A stretch of DNA of 64,000 nucleotides from Pseudonocardia autotrophica. GTDB lineage: Bacteria; Actinomycetota; Actinomycetes; Mycobacteriales; Pseudonocardiaceae. Under the pieces are notes generated by a model. That model did not search any database and was not told the DNA's origin. It saw only the letters and a program-made list of their open reading frames with translations. The position numbers were made by a program, and so were the translations under genes. Location: contig NZ_JNYD01000004.1 of the NCBI RefSeq assembly GCF_000717175.1, positions 186,001 through 250,000 on the forward strand, written 5' to 3'. Of the stretch, positions 8,371 through 17,214 are shown one piece after another. Every line of letters begins with the position of its first letter. The stretch's first letter is position 1.

Positions 8371-10386
8371 TCAGGCCCCCGCCTGCTCCCGCCGCGGCGC
8401 CTCGGGGCGGCGGGCCGTGGGGAGGCGCACCACCCGACCCCCGGGGTCCGGCGGGCGCGGCGGGGCGACGACCGGGGCCTCGGCCCGCTGCAGCGCCCCG
8501 AGGACGGTCGGCCCGGCGTCGGCGGGGTGCGCGTCGGCGACCGCGAGCAGCCGCGGGGCCGCCGCGGCCACCAGCAACCGCTCGACGGAGAGCTCGGCGG
8601 CGTCGAGCACCACGACGGCGTCGAGCACGTCGTCGGCCGGCAGCCGGGACAGCAGCGACTCCAACGGCACGCTCCACACGAACCCGCGCCCGTCGGCGTA
8701 GGCCCGCGCCGCCTCCGGGTCCTCGGCGCGGAGCCGGGCCAGCAGCTCGTCGCAGCGGGCCTGGTCGGCGGCCGCCCGCCGGGCCGGTGCGAGGGCGGCG
8801 AGGGCGACCTCGTAGGCCTGATCGTCGCGCGCGCGCAGGGCCTCCACGGCCGCGCGGTGCCCTTCGACCAGCTCCGCGAGCGGGGCGTCGCCGGCGAGCC
8901 CGTCCGCGATCGCGTCGAGCCGGGCGGCCGCCTCGGGGGCGGACCCGTGCTCGGCGACGTCGAGGATGCCGGCGGCCACGCGCTCGGCGGCGGCGAGGTC
9001 CGGCACGGCGACGGGCGAGGTGGGGTGCAGGAACAGGACGTCGTGACGCAGCTGGCCGACCGCCCGCGCCGCCTCGTCGACCAGGTCCAGCCCGGTGACG
9101 AGCGCGCGCAGGTCGCCGACGTCGTCGGGGGTCGGGAGGCCCAGCGCGCGGCACCCCTCGTCGACGGCGGTGAGCCGGCCCGCGAGCTCGACGTGCAGCA
9201 CGGCGGCGTGCACCGACCGGGCGTCGGCGGGGACCTGCCCGCCCACCCGGATCAGGTCGAGGACCGGCTGCACCTCCCGCTGCACGCCGTTGCGGAAGCG
9301 CCGCCGCGCGCGGCCGCCCGAGTCGAGGTACTCGCGGTAGTCGACGAGCAGCTCGTGGGCGTGCGGGGGCAGCGCGCCCGCGAGCGTGACGAGCGGGAGG
9401 TCCCGCGAGCGGTCGGCGAGGGTGAGGGCTGCGGCGGAGGCCGACCGCAACGCGTCGAACACCGGCCGGTGGCGCGAGTGCACGAGGTCGGGGAGCAGCG
9501 GCCACACCCAGGAGTCCTCGCGCGGGCCGAGGGCGTCGAGGGCGGCACGCACCGCACGGGCGACGCCGGCGACGGCCGCGAGCCGCGGCTCGTCGAGCGT
9601 GGTGAGGACGTCCCGCAGCAGGTCCGGTGCGCCGGTGCGCGCCCGCGCAGCCCCGGCGGCGTTGGCGCAGAGGGCCCGGATCTCGTCGACCGGTGGGAAC
9701 GCGGGCGGCGGCGGGATCTCGCGTGCGGCGTGGTCCCGCCGGGCCGGGGTGGCCGTGGCGAGGAGCAGCCGCAGCTCGCGCTGCTCGGGTCCGGTGAGGG
9801 CCGGCAGCCGGTCGACGGTCGGGGCGACCGCGTCGAGCCTGGCCAGGTCGGCCGCGGTCACGGCGACCCGCAGACCGGCCCGCGCGAGACCGTCGACGGC
9901 CGCCGCGATCTCGGTCGGGCGGTGACCCTCGAGGACCAGGAAGGACTCGGTGCGGACGGCCGCGACGACGTCCGTGAGCGGTGCCGGGCTCTCGGACGCG
10001 GTGCGCTGCCGCGGCACGACCGGCGCGACGGCGTCCGTCACCGTCGCGGCCTCGGCCCCGGCGAGGGCCTCGGCGAGCCGGCGCAGCCCGGCCGGGGCGG
10101 CGCCCGCCTGCATCCGGGCCCGGACCTGCTCGGCCGCGGCGAGCGTGGCCGCGTCGGCCGGGGGCGGCCCGGCCGGGCCACCTGCGGGAGCGACGGACTC
10201 CGCCTCGTCGGCGGCGCGTTCGGCCAACCGCTCGACGAGGTCGCCCAGCCCGCCGCCCTCCCGCGGCGCGCCCGCGCGCGGATCGGCGTCGTCGGCACCC
10301 TCCGCCACGGGCTCCTCCTCCGGCTCACCGTCCCGCCCGGTACCCGCCGTGTGCAGGTGGCGGACCACACGTCGGATCTCCGCCAT
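8371..10386 (-). CDS. Large uncharacterised protein, possibly a relic of a superfamily I helicase
   Basis: A 671-aa soluble, Ala/Arg-rich protein; ATG 10386 has GGAGG 5 nt upstream. It has an acidic linker (residues ~20-80), then VLEGHRPTEI (151-160) where a Walker A could have been, followed by AAAVDGLARAGLRVAVTA, the pattern seen after the P-loop in DNA2/NAM7-type helicases. Near the C-terminus DAVVVLDAAELS (589 on) mimics a Walker B DEAS strand. Lys and Glu of both motifs are absent, so ATPase activity is unlikely. The helicase link is inference only; the safe call is hypothetical. Confidence 0.45.
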   Translation of the reverse strand: MAEIRRVVRHLHTAGTGRDGEPEEEPVAEGADDADPRAGAPREGGGLGDLVERLAERAADEAESVAPAGGPAGPPPADAATLAAAEQVRARMQAGAAPAGLRRLAEALAGAEAATVTDAVAPVVPRQRTASESPAPLTDVVAAVRTESFLVLEGHRPTEIAAAVDGLARAGLRVAVTAADLARLDAVAPTVDRLPALTGPEQRELRLLLATATPARRDHAAREIPPPPAFPPVDEIRALCANAAGAARARTGAPDLLRDVLTTLDEPRLAAVAGVARAVRAALDALGPREDSWVWPLLPDLVHSRHRPVFDALRSASAAALTLADRSRDLPLVTLAGALPPHAHELLVDYREYLDSGGRARRRFRNGVQREVQPVLDLIRVGGQVPADARSVHAAVLHVELAGRLTAVDEGCRALGLPTPDDVGDLRALVTGLDLVDEAARAVGQLRHDVLFLHPTSPVAVPDLAAAERVAAGILDVAEHGSAPEAAARLDAIADGLAGDAPLAELVEGHRAAVEALRARDDQAYEVALAALAPARRAAADQARCDELLARLRAEDPEAARAYADGRGFVWSVPLESLLSRLPADDVLDAVVVLDAAELSVERLLVAAAAPRLLAVADAHPADAGPTVLGALQRAEAPVVAPPRPPDPGGRVVRLPTARRPEAPRREQAGA

Positions 10387-10576
10387 CACTCACCTCCCGC
10401 CACCGCCGTTCCCGGCGGTCACCGGGGGTATCGCTCAGGCGGCCCCGATGTTCCACCCCGGTGGCGTGGTGCTGCAACACGTACGGGACGACCCGGTCAC
10501 GCGGTGCGCTCGTTCGGCCGCACGAGCACACCGCGCTCGCCCGACCGGGCGTCGGGCGTTCACCTCACGGTCGGCG

Positions 10577-12235
10577 TCAGTGCGTCAGCACGTCCGCGAC
10601 CGGCTTGAGCCGCTTCGAGTGCTCGTCGGCGTGGTAGTCCGGGCCCTGTGTGGCGTCGGCGCCGTTGCCGACCTTCATCGCGTGCAGCACCGCGGACACG
10701 ACGACGGCCACCACCAGGTTGAGGATCAGCGCCACGAAGCCCACGTAGATCTGCACCTGGGAGCCGGCGAACGGGTGCCAGCCGAAGACGGTCAGCTTGT
10801 CCAGGGTCAGCGCGGAGCCGCCGAAGTGCGCCCTGCCCGTCGCCGGGTTCGGGATGAGGTAGAGCAGGTACATCCCGTACGCCATGCCGACGAGCCAGCC
10901 CGCCACCAGCGCCCAGCGGTGCAGCCAGCGGGTGTAGAGCGCGATCGCCACGGCCGGCAGCGTCTGCAGGATGATCACCCCGCCGATCAGCTGCAGGTCG
11001 ATCGAGAACTGCGGGTCGACGAACAGCACGAACGCCACGGCCCCGAACTTGACGACGAGCGAGGCCAGCTTGGCCTGCCGCGCCTCCTGGGAGGGCGTCG
11101 CGGAGCGGTGGATGTACTCCTTGTAGATGTTGCGCGTCCACAGGTTGGCGGCCGCGATCGACATGATCGCCGCCGGCACCAGCGCCCCGATTCCGATGGC
11201 CGCGAAGGCGACGCCCGCGAACCAGTCCGGGAACTGGCCGTCGAACAGCACGGGGATGATCGTGTTGGTGTCCGGGCGCCCGGTCGCGTTGTTCGTGATC
11301 GGCTTGGAGCCCGCGGCGATCGCGACGTAGCCGAGCAGCGCCAGCAGCCCGAGCAGCAGCGAGTACGCCGGCAGCGCCACCATGTTCCGCTTGAGCACGT
11401 CCCGCCCGCGCGAGGCGAGCACGCCGGTGAGCGAGTGCGGGTAGAGGAACAGCGCGAGCGCCGACCCCAGCGCCAGGGTGATGTACTGCAGCTGGTTGTT
11501 GCCGGTCAGCAGGATCGAGCCCGCCGGCTTGCCGGTCGCCGGGCTCGGCTGGGCCAGCTTGTCCGAGGCCGCGCCGAAGATGTCCGACCAGCCGCCGAAC
11601 TTGGCGGGCAGGTAGATCACGGCCACGAGGATGACCAGGTAGATCAGGATGTCCTTGACGAACGCGATCAGCGCCGGCGCCCGCAGCCCGGACTGGTACG
11701 TGTAGACCGCCAGGATCACGAACGCGACCAGCAGCGGCAGGTGCCCGGCGATGCCGGTGCCGTTGAGCCCCATCGTCCGCAGCACCGCCTCGAGGCCCAC
11801 GAGCTGCAGCGCGATGTAGGGCATCGTGGCGACGATGCCGGTGACCGCCACGAGGAAGGCCAGTAGCGAGCTGCCGTAACGGCCGCGCACGAAGTCCGCC
11901 GGGGTGACGTAGCCGTGCACCCGGGAGACCGACCACAGCCGCAGCACCGGCAGGAAGACGATCGGGTACAGGATCACGGTGTAGGGCAGCGCGAAGAAGC
12001 CCATCGCCCCGGCCCCGAACATCAGCGCGGGCACCGCGACGAAGGTGTAGGCCGTGTAGAGGTCACCGCCGACGAGGAACCAGGTGATCCACGAGCCGAA
12101 CTTGCGGCCGCCCAGGCCCCACTCGTCGAGATGGTCGAGCCCGCCGCCCCGCTGCCAGCGCGAGGCGATGAAGCCCATCACCGTCACCACGAGGAAGAGG
12201 ACGACGAAGACGGACAGCTCCACCCACTGGATCAT
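10577..12235 (-). CDS. Sodium:solute symporter (SSS family), probable monocarboxylate permease
   Basis: A 552-aa membrane protein with about 13 hydrophobic helices. SSS features include the N-terminal WGLGGRKFGSWITWFLVGGDLYTAYTF region, VHGYVTPADFVRGRYGS and AFAAIGIGALVPAAIMSIAAAN. The closest functional group is the MctC/MctP carboxylate transporters of actinobacteria (acetate, pyruvate, propionate). Its start overlaps the stop of the upstream DUF3311 gene by 4 nt (ATGA), a standard pairing for this subfamily. The nearby pckG gene also serves growth on organic acids. Confidence 0.85.
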   Translation of the reverse strand: MIQWVELSVFVVLFLVVTVMGFIASRWQRGGGLDHLDEWGLGGRKFGSWITWFLVGGDLYTAYTFVAVPALMFGAGAMGFFALPYTVILYPIVFLPVLRLWSVSRVHGYVTPADFVRGRYGSSLLAFLVAVTGIVATMPYIALQLVGLEAVLRTMGLNGTGIAGHLPLLVAFVILAVYTYQSGLRAPALIAFVKDILIYLVILVAVIYLPAKFGGWSDIFGAASDKLAQPSPATGKPAGSILLTGNNQLQYITLALGSALALFLYPHSLTGVLASRGRDVLKRNMVALPAYSLLLGLLALLGYVAIAAGSKPITNNATGRPDTNTIIPVLFDGQFPDWFAGVAFAAIGIGALVPAAIMSIAAANLWTRNIYKEYIHRSATPSQEARQAKLASLVVKFGAVAFVLFVDPQFSIDLQLIGGVIILQTLPAVAIALYTRWLHRWALVAGWLVGMAYGMYLLYLIPNPATGRAHFGGSALTLDKLTVFGWHPFAGSQVQIYVGFVALILNLVVAVVVSAVLHAMKVGNGADATQGPDYHADEHSKRLKPVADVLTH

Positions 12236-12501
12236 CGCCGCGCCCCCTCGTCGAGGTCGTCCACCCGATCGTCGACGTCGGGTGCGTACTCACCGTCGCC
12301 CTTCGTCCGCAGGTAGACGACGAGCACGCAGACGACGCCCACCGGCACCCACAGGAACTGCGACCAGTAGAAGAACGGCATCCCGAACACCACCGGGTCC
12401 GTGCTGTTGAACCACGGCGTGACGAGCATCAGCAGCGGGACCAGGAGCAGCAGGTTCCACGGGCTCCAGCGGAACCCGGACCGGCCTTCGTGTGCGGCCA
12501 T
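12232..12501 (-). CDS. DUF3311 small membrane protein
   Basis: An 89-aa protein with two hydrophobic helices (residues ~15-33 and ~45-65; WNLLLLVPLLMLVTPWFNS, FFYWSQFLWVPVGVVCVLVVY). DUF3311 proteins are typically encoded directly before SSS symporters and may be accessory subunits. ATG 12501 has GGGGAG upstream and the stop overlaps the symporter start by 4 nt, so the two are translationally coupled. Confidence 0.82.
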   Translation of the reverse strand: MAAHEGRSGFRWSPWNLLLLVPLLMLVTPWFNSTDPVVFGMPFFYWSQFLWVPVGVVCVLVVYLRTKGDGEYAPDVDDRVDDLDEGARR

Positions 12502-12661
12502 GACTCCCCGATTCGATCGACGACGATCAGCCTGCGCCTCGGCCTTGCGCCAGGAACCGGCCTCGGACGCGCGCATCCTAGGTCGGTCCTGCGGAGATCG
12601 CCGGATCACGCGCCGGGGGCGGCGATCACGGCACCCGGACGGGACCGCCGCGGAACGCGGA

Positions 12662-12693
12662 ACGGCCCGCCCCGGAGATCCGGGGCGGGCCGT
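12662..12693 (-). terminator. Strong hairpin terminator after pckG
   Basis: A perfect 14-bp stem (ACGGCCCGCCCCGG / CCGGGGCGGGCCGT) closes a 4-nt loop, AGAT. It lies 15 bp beyond the pckG stop, and upstream of the DUF3311/symporter operon that runs the same way, so it separates the two transcripts. No T-run follows. Confidence 0.85.
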
Positions 12694-12707
12694 CCGTACG
12701 GCTCGGG

Positions 12708-14534
12708 TCAGAGGCCGAGGCGCTGCTTGAGGTTCTCGAGCTCGTCGCGCATCGACGTCGGCAGCTTGTGGCCGACCTTGGCGAACCACTCCTCGATGAG
12801 CGGGATCTCCTGCTTCCACTCCTCGGGGTCGACGGCGAGCGCGGCCGCGACGTCCTCGGCGGTGGCGTCGACGCCCTCGAGGTCCATCTGGTCCGGCGTG
12901 GGCACGTAGCCGATCGGGGTCTCGGCCGCCGCGGCCTTGCCCTCGATCCGCTCGATGACCCACTTCAGCACGCGGCTGTTCTCGCCGAAGCCCGGCCACA
13001 GGAAGCGGCCGTCCTCGCCGCGGCGGAACCAGTTGACGTAGAAGATCCGCGGCAGCTTGCTCGCGTCCGCGTCCTTGCCGACGTTCACCCAGTGCTGGAA
13101 GTAGTCGCCGACGTTGTAGCCGAGGAACGGCAGCATGGCCATCGGGTCACGGCGCACCTGACCGAGCCCGCCCGTCGCGGCCGCGGTCTTCTCCGACGAC
13201 ATCGTGGCGCCCATGAAGGTGCCGTGCTGCCAGTCGCGGGCCTCGGTCACCAGCGGGACCGTGGTCTTGCGCCGGCCGCCGAACAGGATCGCCGAGATCG
13301 GCACGCCCTGCGGGTCCTGCCACTCCGGCGCCACGACCGGGCACTGCGAGATCGGCACGGTGTAGCGGGAGTTCGGGTGCGCGGCGTCCGACTCGGACCC
13401 GGGCGTCCAGTCGTTGCCCTTCCAGTCCTTGAGGTGCTGGGGGTCGCCCTCCAGGCCCTCCCACCAGACGTCGCCGTCGTCCGTGAGCGCGACGTTGGTG
13501 AAGATCGCGTTCCCGGCCTCGATGGTGCGCATCGCGTTCGGGTTGGTCTTCCAGTTCGTGCCCGGCGCGACGCCGAAGAAGCCGAACTCGGGGTTGACCG
13601 CGTACAGCCGGCCGTTCTCGCCGAAGCGCATCCAGGCGATGTCGTCCCCGACGGTCTCGGCGCGCCAGCCCGGGACGGTCGGCTGCAGCATCGCCAGGTT
13701 GGTCTTGCCGCAGGCCGACGGGAAGGCCGCCGCGACGTAGTAGGACTTCTCCTCCGGGCTGATCAGCTTGAGGATCAGCATGTGCTCGGCGAGCCAGCCC
13801 TCGTCGTGCGCGATCGCGGAGGCGATCCGCAGCGCGTAGCACTTCTTGCCCAGCAGCGCGTTGCCGCCGTAGCCGGAGCCGAAGGACCAGATCTCCCGGG
13901 TCTCCGGGAAGTGGGTGATGTACTTCGTGTCGTTGCAGGGCCAGGGCACGTCCTTCTGCCCCGGCTCGAGGGGCGCACCGACCGAGTGCACCGCCGGGAC
14001 GAACTTCTCGCCTGCGGGGCCGTCCAGCAGCGGCAGCACCGAGGCGCCCATCCGGGTCATGATCTTCATCGAGACCACGACGTACTCGGAGTCGGTGATC
14101 TCGACGCCCAGCATCGGCTCCTCGGCGTCGAGCGGGCCCATGCAGAACGGGATGACGTACATCGTGCGGCCGCGCATGCAACCGCGGAAGAGCCCCCGCA
14201 GCGTCTCGCGCATCTCCGTGGGGTCGGCCCAGTTGTTGGTGGGACCCGCGCCCTCCTCCGTGGCCGAACAGATGAAGGTGCGCTCCTCGACCCGCGCGAC
14301 GTCGTCCGGGTCGGAGGCGGCGTAGAAGCTGTTGGGCTTCTTCTCCTCGTTCAGCTTGACGAAGGTGCCGGCCTCGACGAGGCGGCTCGTCATGCGGTCC
14401 CACTCGGCCTCGGACCCGTCGCACCAGACGACGGCCTCCGGCGCGGTCAGCTCCGCGATCTCACGCACCCATGACAGCAGGCGCGCATTGGTCGTGGGCG
14501 CATCGTCGATCCCTGGGACGGTCGCTGCGGTCAT
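12708..14534 (-). CDS. pckG: Phosphoenolpyruvate carboxykinase (GTP)
   Basis: A 608-aa enzyme that converts oxaloacetate plus GTP to phosphoenolpyruvate and CO2, the first committed step of gluconeogenesis. Diagnostic motifs: the catalytic cysteine P-loop [12 protein letters not shown], the substrate loop [16 protein letters not shown], the second metal/GTP site [13 protein letters not shown], and [20 protein letters not shown]. Full family length. ATG 14534 has GGAG 6 nt upstream. A strong terminator follows, so it is monocistronic. The upstream 377 bp are free of genes and should hold regulatory sites. Confidence 0.97.
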   Translation of the reverse strand: MTAATVPGIDDAPTTNARLLSWVREIAELTAPEAVVWCDGSEAEWDRMTSRLVEAGTFVKLNEEKKPNSFYAASDPDDVARVEERTFICSATEEGAGPTNNWADPTEMRETLRGLFRGCMRGRTMYVIPFCMGPLDAEEPMLGVEITDSEYVVVSMKIMTRMGASVLPLLDGPAGEKFVPAVHSVGAPLEPGQKDVPWPCNDTKYITHFPETREIWSFGSGYGGNALLGKKCYALRIASAIAHDEGWLAEHMLILKLISPEEKSYYVAAAFPSACGKTNLAMLQPTVPGWRAETVGDDIAWMRFGENGRLYAVNPEFGFFGVAPGTNWKTNPNAMRTIEAGNAIFTNVALTDDGDVWWEGLEGDPQHLKDWKGNDWTPGSESDAAHPNSRYTVPISQCPVVAPEWQDPQGVPISAILFGGRRKTTVPLVTEARDWQHGTFMGATMSSEKTAAATGGLGQVRRDPMAMLPFLGYNVGDYFQHWVNVGKDADASKLPRIFYVNWFRRGEDGRFLWPGFGENSRVLKWVIERIEGKAAAAETPIGYVPTPDQMDLEGVDATAEDVAAALAVDPEEWKQEIPLIEEWFAKVGHKLPTSMRDELENLKQRLGL

Positions 14535-14911
14535 GTGAGTCTCCTAGCCTGGCCGGCCCCCGTTCCCCGGCCGGGGAATGCTGGCAGAGCCTCGCCTGGT
14601 CGGGACGAGGCTCGTAACGGGGAAAGATGACTACAGAGGTTACCGGGCAGACCCTGTTCCACACATCGATGCGAACTGTCGATTGACTCACAACACCGAT
14701 CATGGAATCGATACAGTTTGTGCTGACAAATGCGCTCACCACCGCATTCGCGGAGGATCCGGGCACGTCCGGGACGTGCGCGCGGCGGCCGGCCGCCGGC
14801 GCCGTGGTTCAGCGGTGCGACGCCGTCATGACGCACGTGTGAAATCGGGCTCAGGGCTTACGAATTCGAAATGCGCAACCATGCCCGACGGAACAGCAAT
14901 TCCCGTCCTCT
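14535..14911. promoter_or_regulatory. pckG upstream region with imperfect inverted repeat
   Basis: No gene is seen in these 377 bp. The region is less GC-rich than its surroundings and contains AACTGTCGAT (14674-14683) and ATCGATACAGTT (14707-14718), which form an imperfect inverted repeat around a 23-bp spacer. This is a candidate operator for pckG. No matching regulator gene is adjacent. Confidence 0.35.
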
Positions 14912-15241
14912 TCAGGCGCTGCGCAACGCACCCGCGCGCGACGGGCGACCCGACGGCCGGGACGGGGTGCCGGCGATCGCCGGGAGCAGGATCGGGAGCC
15001 GGTGCGCCTGCACCTGCCAGAAGCGGGTCTCGGGCTCGCCCGCGCGCCAGGCGTCGGCCAGCCGGGCCGCCGCCTCGGGGTCGGTGACCCGCCGCGGGCG
15101 CGGCCGCATGCCGCACCGCAGGCGGATCTCCGCGTCGAGCGCGCGCCAGGCGGCCTCGGCCGTCGAGAAGACCTGCACGTCGGCCGGCCCGTCCTCGTCG
15201 CCCACGACCAGGGTGTACGCGCTCACGGCGTCCAGGGACAC
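14912..15241 (-). CDS. Hypothetical protein
   Basis: A 109-aa soluble protein starting VSLDAVSAYTLVVGDEDG; GTG 15241 is preceded by GAGGAGG with normal spacing, which supports it as a real gene. It is followed by a charged helical stretch (AWRALDAEIRLR) and a basic, Pro/Arg-rich C-terminus. I do not recognise a family. It stands alone between the pckG promoter and a hydrolase gene. Confidence 0.5.
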   Translation of the reverse strand: MSLDAVSAYTLVVGDEDGPADVQVFSTAEAAWRALDAEIRLRCGMRPRPRRVTDPEAAARLADAWRAGEPETRFWQVQAHRLPILLPAIAGTPSRPSGRPSRAGALRSA

Positions 15242-15472
15242 GGTCCGACCTCCTCGCACTCGCCGGCCGCGGCGTCGGTGGCGCGGAACAGCTCGTTGAC
15301 TTCACCCGACCCGAGGCTCAACGGACATGGTGCGGACCGGGTACGCCCGCGGCGGCGCGACGCGCCGGACGGGCCTCCGGGTACGACGAGGGAATGCGCC
15401 GAACGGCGTTTGCCCGCGGGACGAGCGGGGTACCGGCGGGGCCCGCTCGGGCCGCGTACCGACCGAGCCCGG

Positions 15473-16189
15473 TCAGGCCGGGTCGCCGAGCCCGGCCAGC
15501 AGCCGGGCCAGCGCCGCCGGCTCGCTGAGCATCGGCCAGTGCCCCGTCGGGAGCTCGGCGAAGGACCACTCCGGCCCGGCCATCTCCGCGAAGGCCGGCA
15601 CCCCGGCCGCGATCAGCTCACGGGCCTGGGCCTGCGTGAAGCTGCACGCCACGACCGTCTTCGGCAGCGTCGGGTCCGGTGTGCCGCGCCGGGCGCCGGT
15701 GAGGACCACCCCGGCGGGCTCGGCGAGCGCGCGGGCGTGCAGCTCGGCGAAGGTCTCGTCGTCGAGCCCCGCGGTGCTCGTGCCCAGCTGCGCGAACTCG
15801 GCGCAGGTGGGCATCGGCTGCACCCCGCCGTGATCGGCGATGCGGGCACGGATCCACTCCTGCGCCTCCGGCGGGTTGAAGTCGACCTGCGGCACGTCGT
15901 CCGGGAGCGGGCCGGTGTCGACGAACACGAGCCGCGTGACCCGGTCCCGGGCCCGCTCGGCCGCGGCCGCGCAGACCGGGCCGCCGCCGCTGTGCCCCAC
16001 GAGCACCGCCGGGCCGACCTTCTCCAGGACCTGCAGCACGTCGTCGACGTGGCTCTCCGCGGTCGCGTCCGGCTCGTGCCCGAGATCCACCGGATGCACC
16101 TCGTGGCCCGCGACGCGCAGCTCCGCGGCCACCGCGTCCCACGCCCACGCCCCCAACCAGAACCCCGGAACCAGTACGTATGTCGTCAT
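15473..16189 (-). CDS. Alpha/beta hydrolase
   Basis: A 238-aa cytoplasmic hydrolase of the short esterase type. The N-terminal strand TTYVLVPGFWLGAWAWD carries the oxyanion region, the nucleophile elbow is GHSGGG, and the C-terminal LPTGHWPMLSEP holds the catalytic His. It is divergent from a WYL-domain regulator across only 53 bp, so that regulator probably controls it. There is no clear ribosome site upstream; it may be leaderless. Confidence 0.85.
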   Translation of the reverse strand: MTTYVLVPGFWLGAWAWDAVAAELRVAGHEVHPVDLGHEPDATAESHVDDVLQVLEKVGPAVLVGHSGGGPVCAAAAERARDRVTRLVFVDTGPLPDDVPQVDFNPPEAQEWIRARIADHGGVQPMPTCAEFAQLGTSTAGLDDETFAELHARALAEPAGVVLTGARRGTPDPTLPKTVVACSFTQAQARELIAAGVPAFAEMAGPEWSFAELPTGHWPMLSEPAALARLLAGLGDPA

Positions 16190-16209
16190 GGGAAGAACGG
16201 TAAGGGCGA

Positions 16210-16221
16210 ATCAGGGCTGAT
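16210..16221. promoter_or_regulatory. Candidate operator in the divergent hydrolase/WYL promoter
   Basis: ATCAG-GG-CTGAT is a 12-bp inverted repeat centred in the 53-bp gap between the divergent hydrolase and WYL-regulator genes. Its position suits autoregulation by the WYL protein, but a single short repeat is weak evidence. Confidence 0.35.
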
Positions 16222-16242
16222 CCGGTCCTGTTTACTGACGGG

Positions 16243-17214
16243 ATGTCGGCCGGTCGCGTGCTCGCCCTGCTGGAGCTCCTCCAGGCCCGGCCGGGGCTGA
16301 CCGGCCCGGAGCTGGCGGACCGCCTGGAGGTCGACGTCCGCACGGTCCGCCGGTACGTCGCCGCCCTGGAGGGGCTCGGCGTGCCGGTGGTGGCGGAGCG
16401 CGGGCGGTACGGCGGCTACCGCCTCCTGCCCGGCTACAAGCTGCCGCCGCTCATGCTGTCCGGCGACGAGGCCGTCGCCGTGGTGCTCGGGCTGCTCGCG
16501 GCCGAACGCACCGGGATGCACGCCGCGGCCCCGGCGGTGGCGAGCGCGCGGGCGAAGGTGGAGCGGGTGCTGCCCGCCGAGCTGCGCGACCGGGTCGCCG
16601 CCGTCGCCGGGGCGCTCGGCTTCACCATTGCCGCCCGCGACGGGGCCGCCCCCGCGGCCGATGTCCTGCTCGGCCTCGGCGAGGCGGTGCGGGACCGGCG
16701 CCGGGTGCGGCTGGACTACCGCTCCTGGCGCGGCGAGGAGAGCACCCGCGAGCTGGACCCCTACGGCCTCGTCTTCCACTCCGGACGGTGGTACGTGACG
16801 GGTCACGACCATCGTCGCGGGGCAGTGCGGACCTTCCGGCTGGACCGGGTCGCGCGGGTGGCACCGACCGGGGCCGGGTTCGCCGCGCCGGAGGGGTTCG
16901 ACCCGGTGGCCCACGTCGTCGCCGGGCTGGCGGAGGTGCCCTACCGGCTCGAGGTGGAGGTCCTGGTGCACGGTCCGCCCGCGGAGGTTGCCCGACGGTG
17001 GCCGGCCTGGCTCGGCTCCGTCGAGGCCCACCCCGACGGCACGCTCCTCCGGACCCGGGCCGAGGACGCGGACGGGATGGCGCGCGCCCTCGCCGGCCTC
17101 GCCCGGCGGTTCACCGTGCTGCGTCCCGACGAGGTCCGGGAGGCGGTGGCGCGGCTCGCCGCCCGCCTCGCCGAGGACGCGGTCAGCGACGGCGGAGGCC
17201 CAGCACCACGGTGA
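16243..17214 (+). CDS. HTH/WYL-domain transcriptional regulator
   Basis: A 323-aa regulator. Residues ~1-60 form a winged helix (HTH_11 type; LTGPELADRLEVDVRTVRRYV), and the middle holds a WYL domain with RRRVRLDYRSW and FHSGRWYVTGHDH. WYL proteins usually sense ligands or nucleic acid and repress a neighbour. The divergent hydrolase gene is the likely target. Its last 32 bp overlap the convergent MFS gene. Confidence 0.88.
   Translation: MSAGRVLALLELLQARPGLTGPELADRLEVDVRTVRRYVAALEGLGVPVVAERGRYGGYRLLPGYKLPPLMLSGDEAVAVVLGLLAAERTGMHAAAPAVASARAKVERVLPAELRDRVAAVAGALGFTIAARDGAAPAADVLLGLGEAVRDRRRVRLDYRSWRGEESTRELDPYGLVFHSGRWYVTGHDHRRGAVRTFRLDRVARVAPTGAGFAAPEGFDPVAHVVAGLAEVPYRLEVEVLVHGPPAEVARRWPAWLGSVEAHPDGTLLRTRAEDADGMARALAGLARRFTVLRPDEVREAVARLAARLAEDAVSDGGGPAPR

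Noticed and set aside
14578..15087. Open frames in the pckG upstream region
   Set aside because: They have no ribosome site, odd composition and overlap a better-supported leftward gene at 14912-15241.
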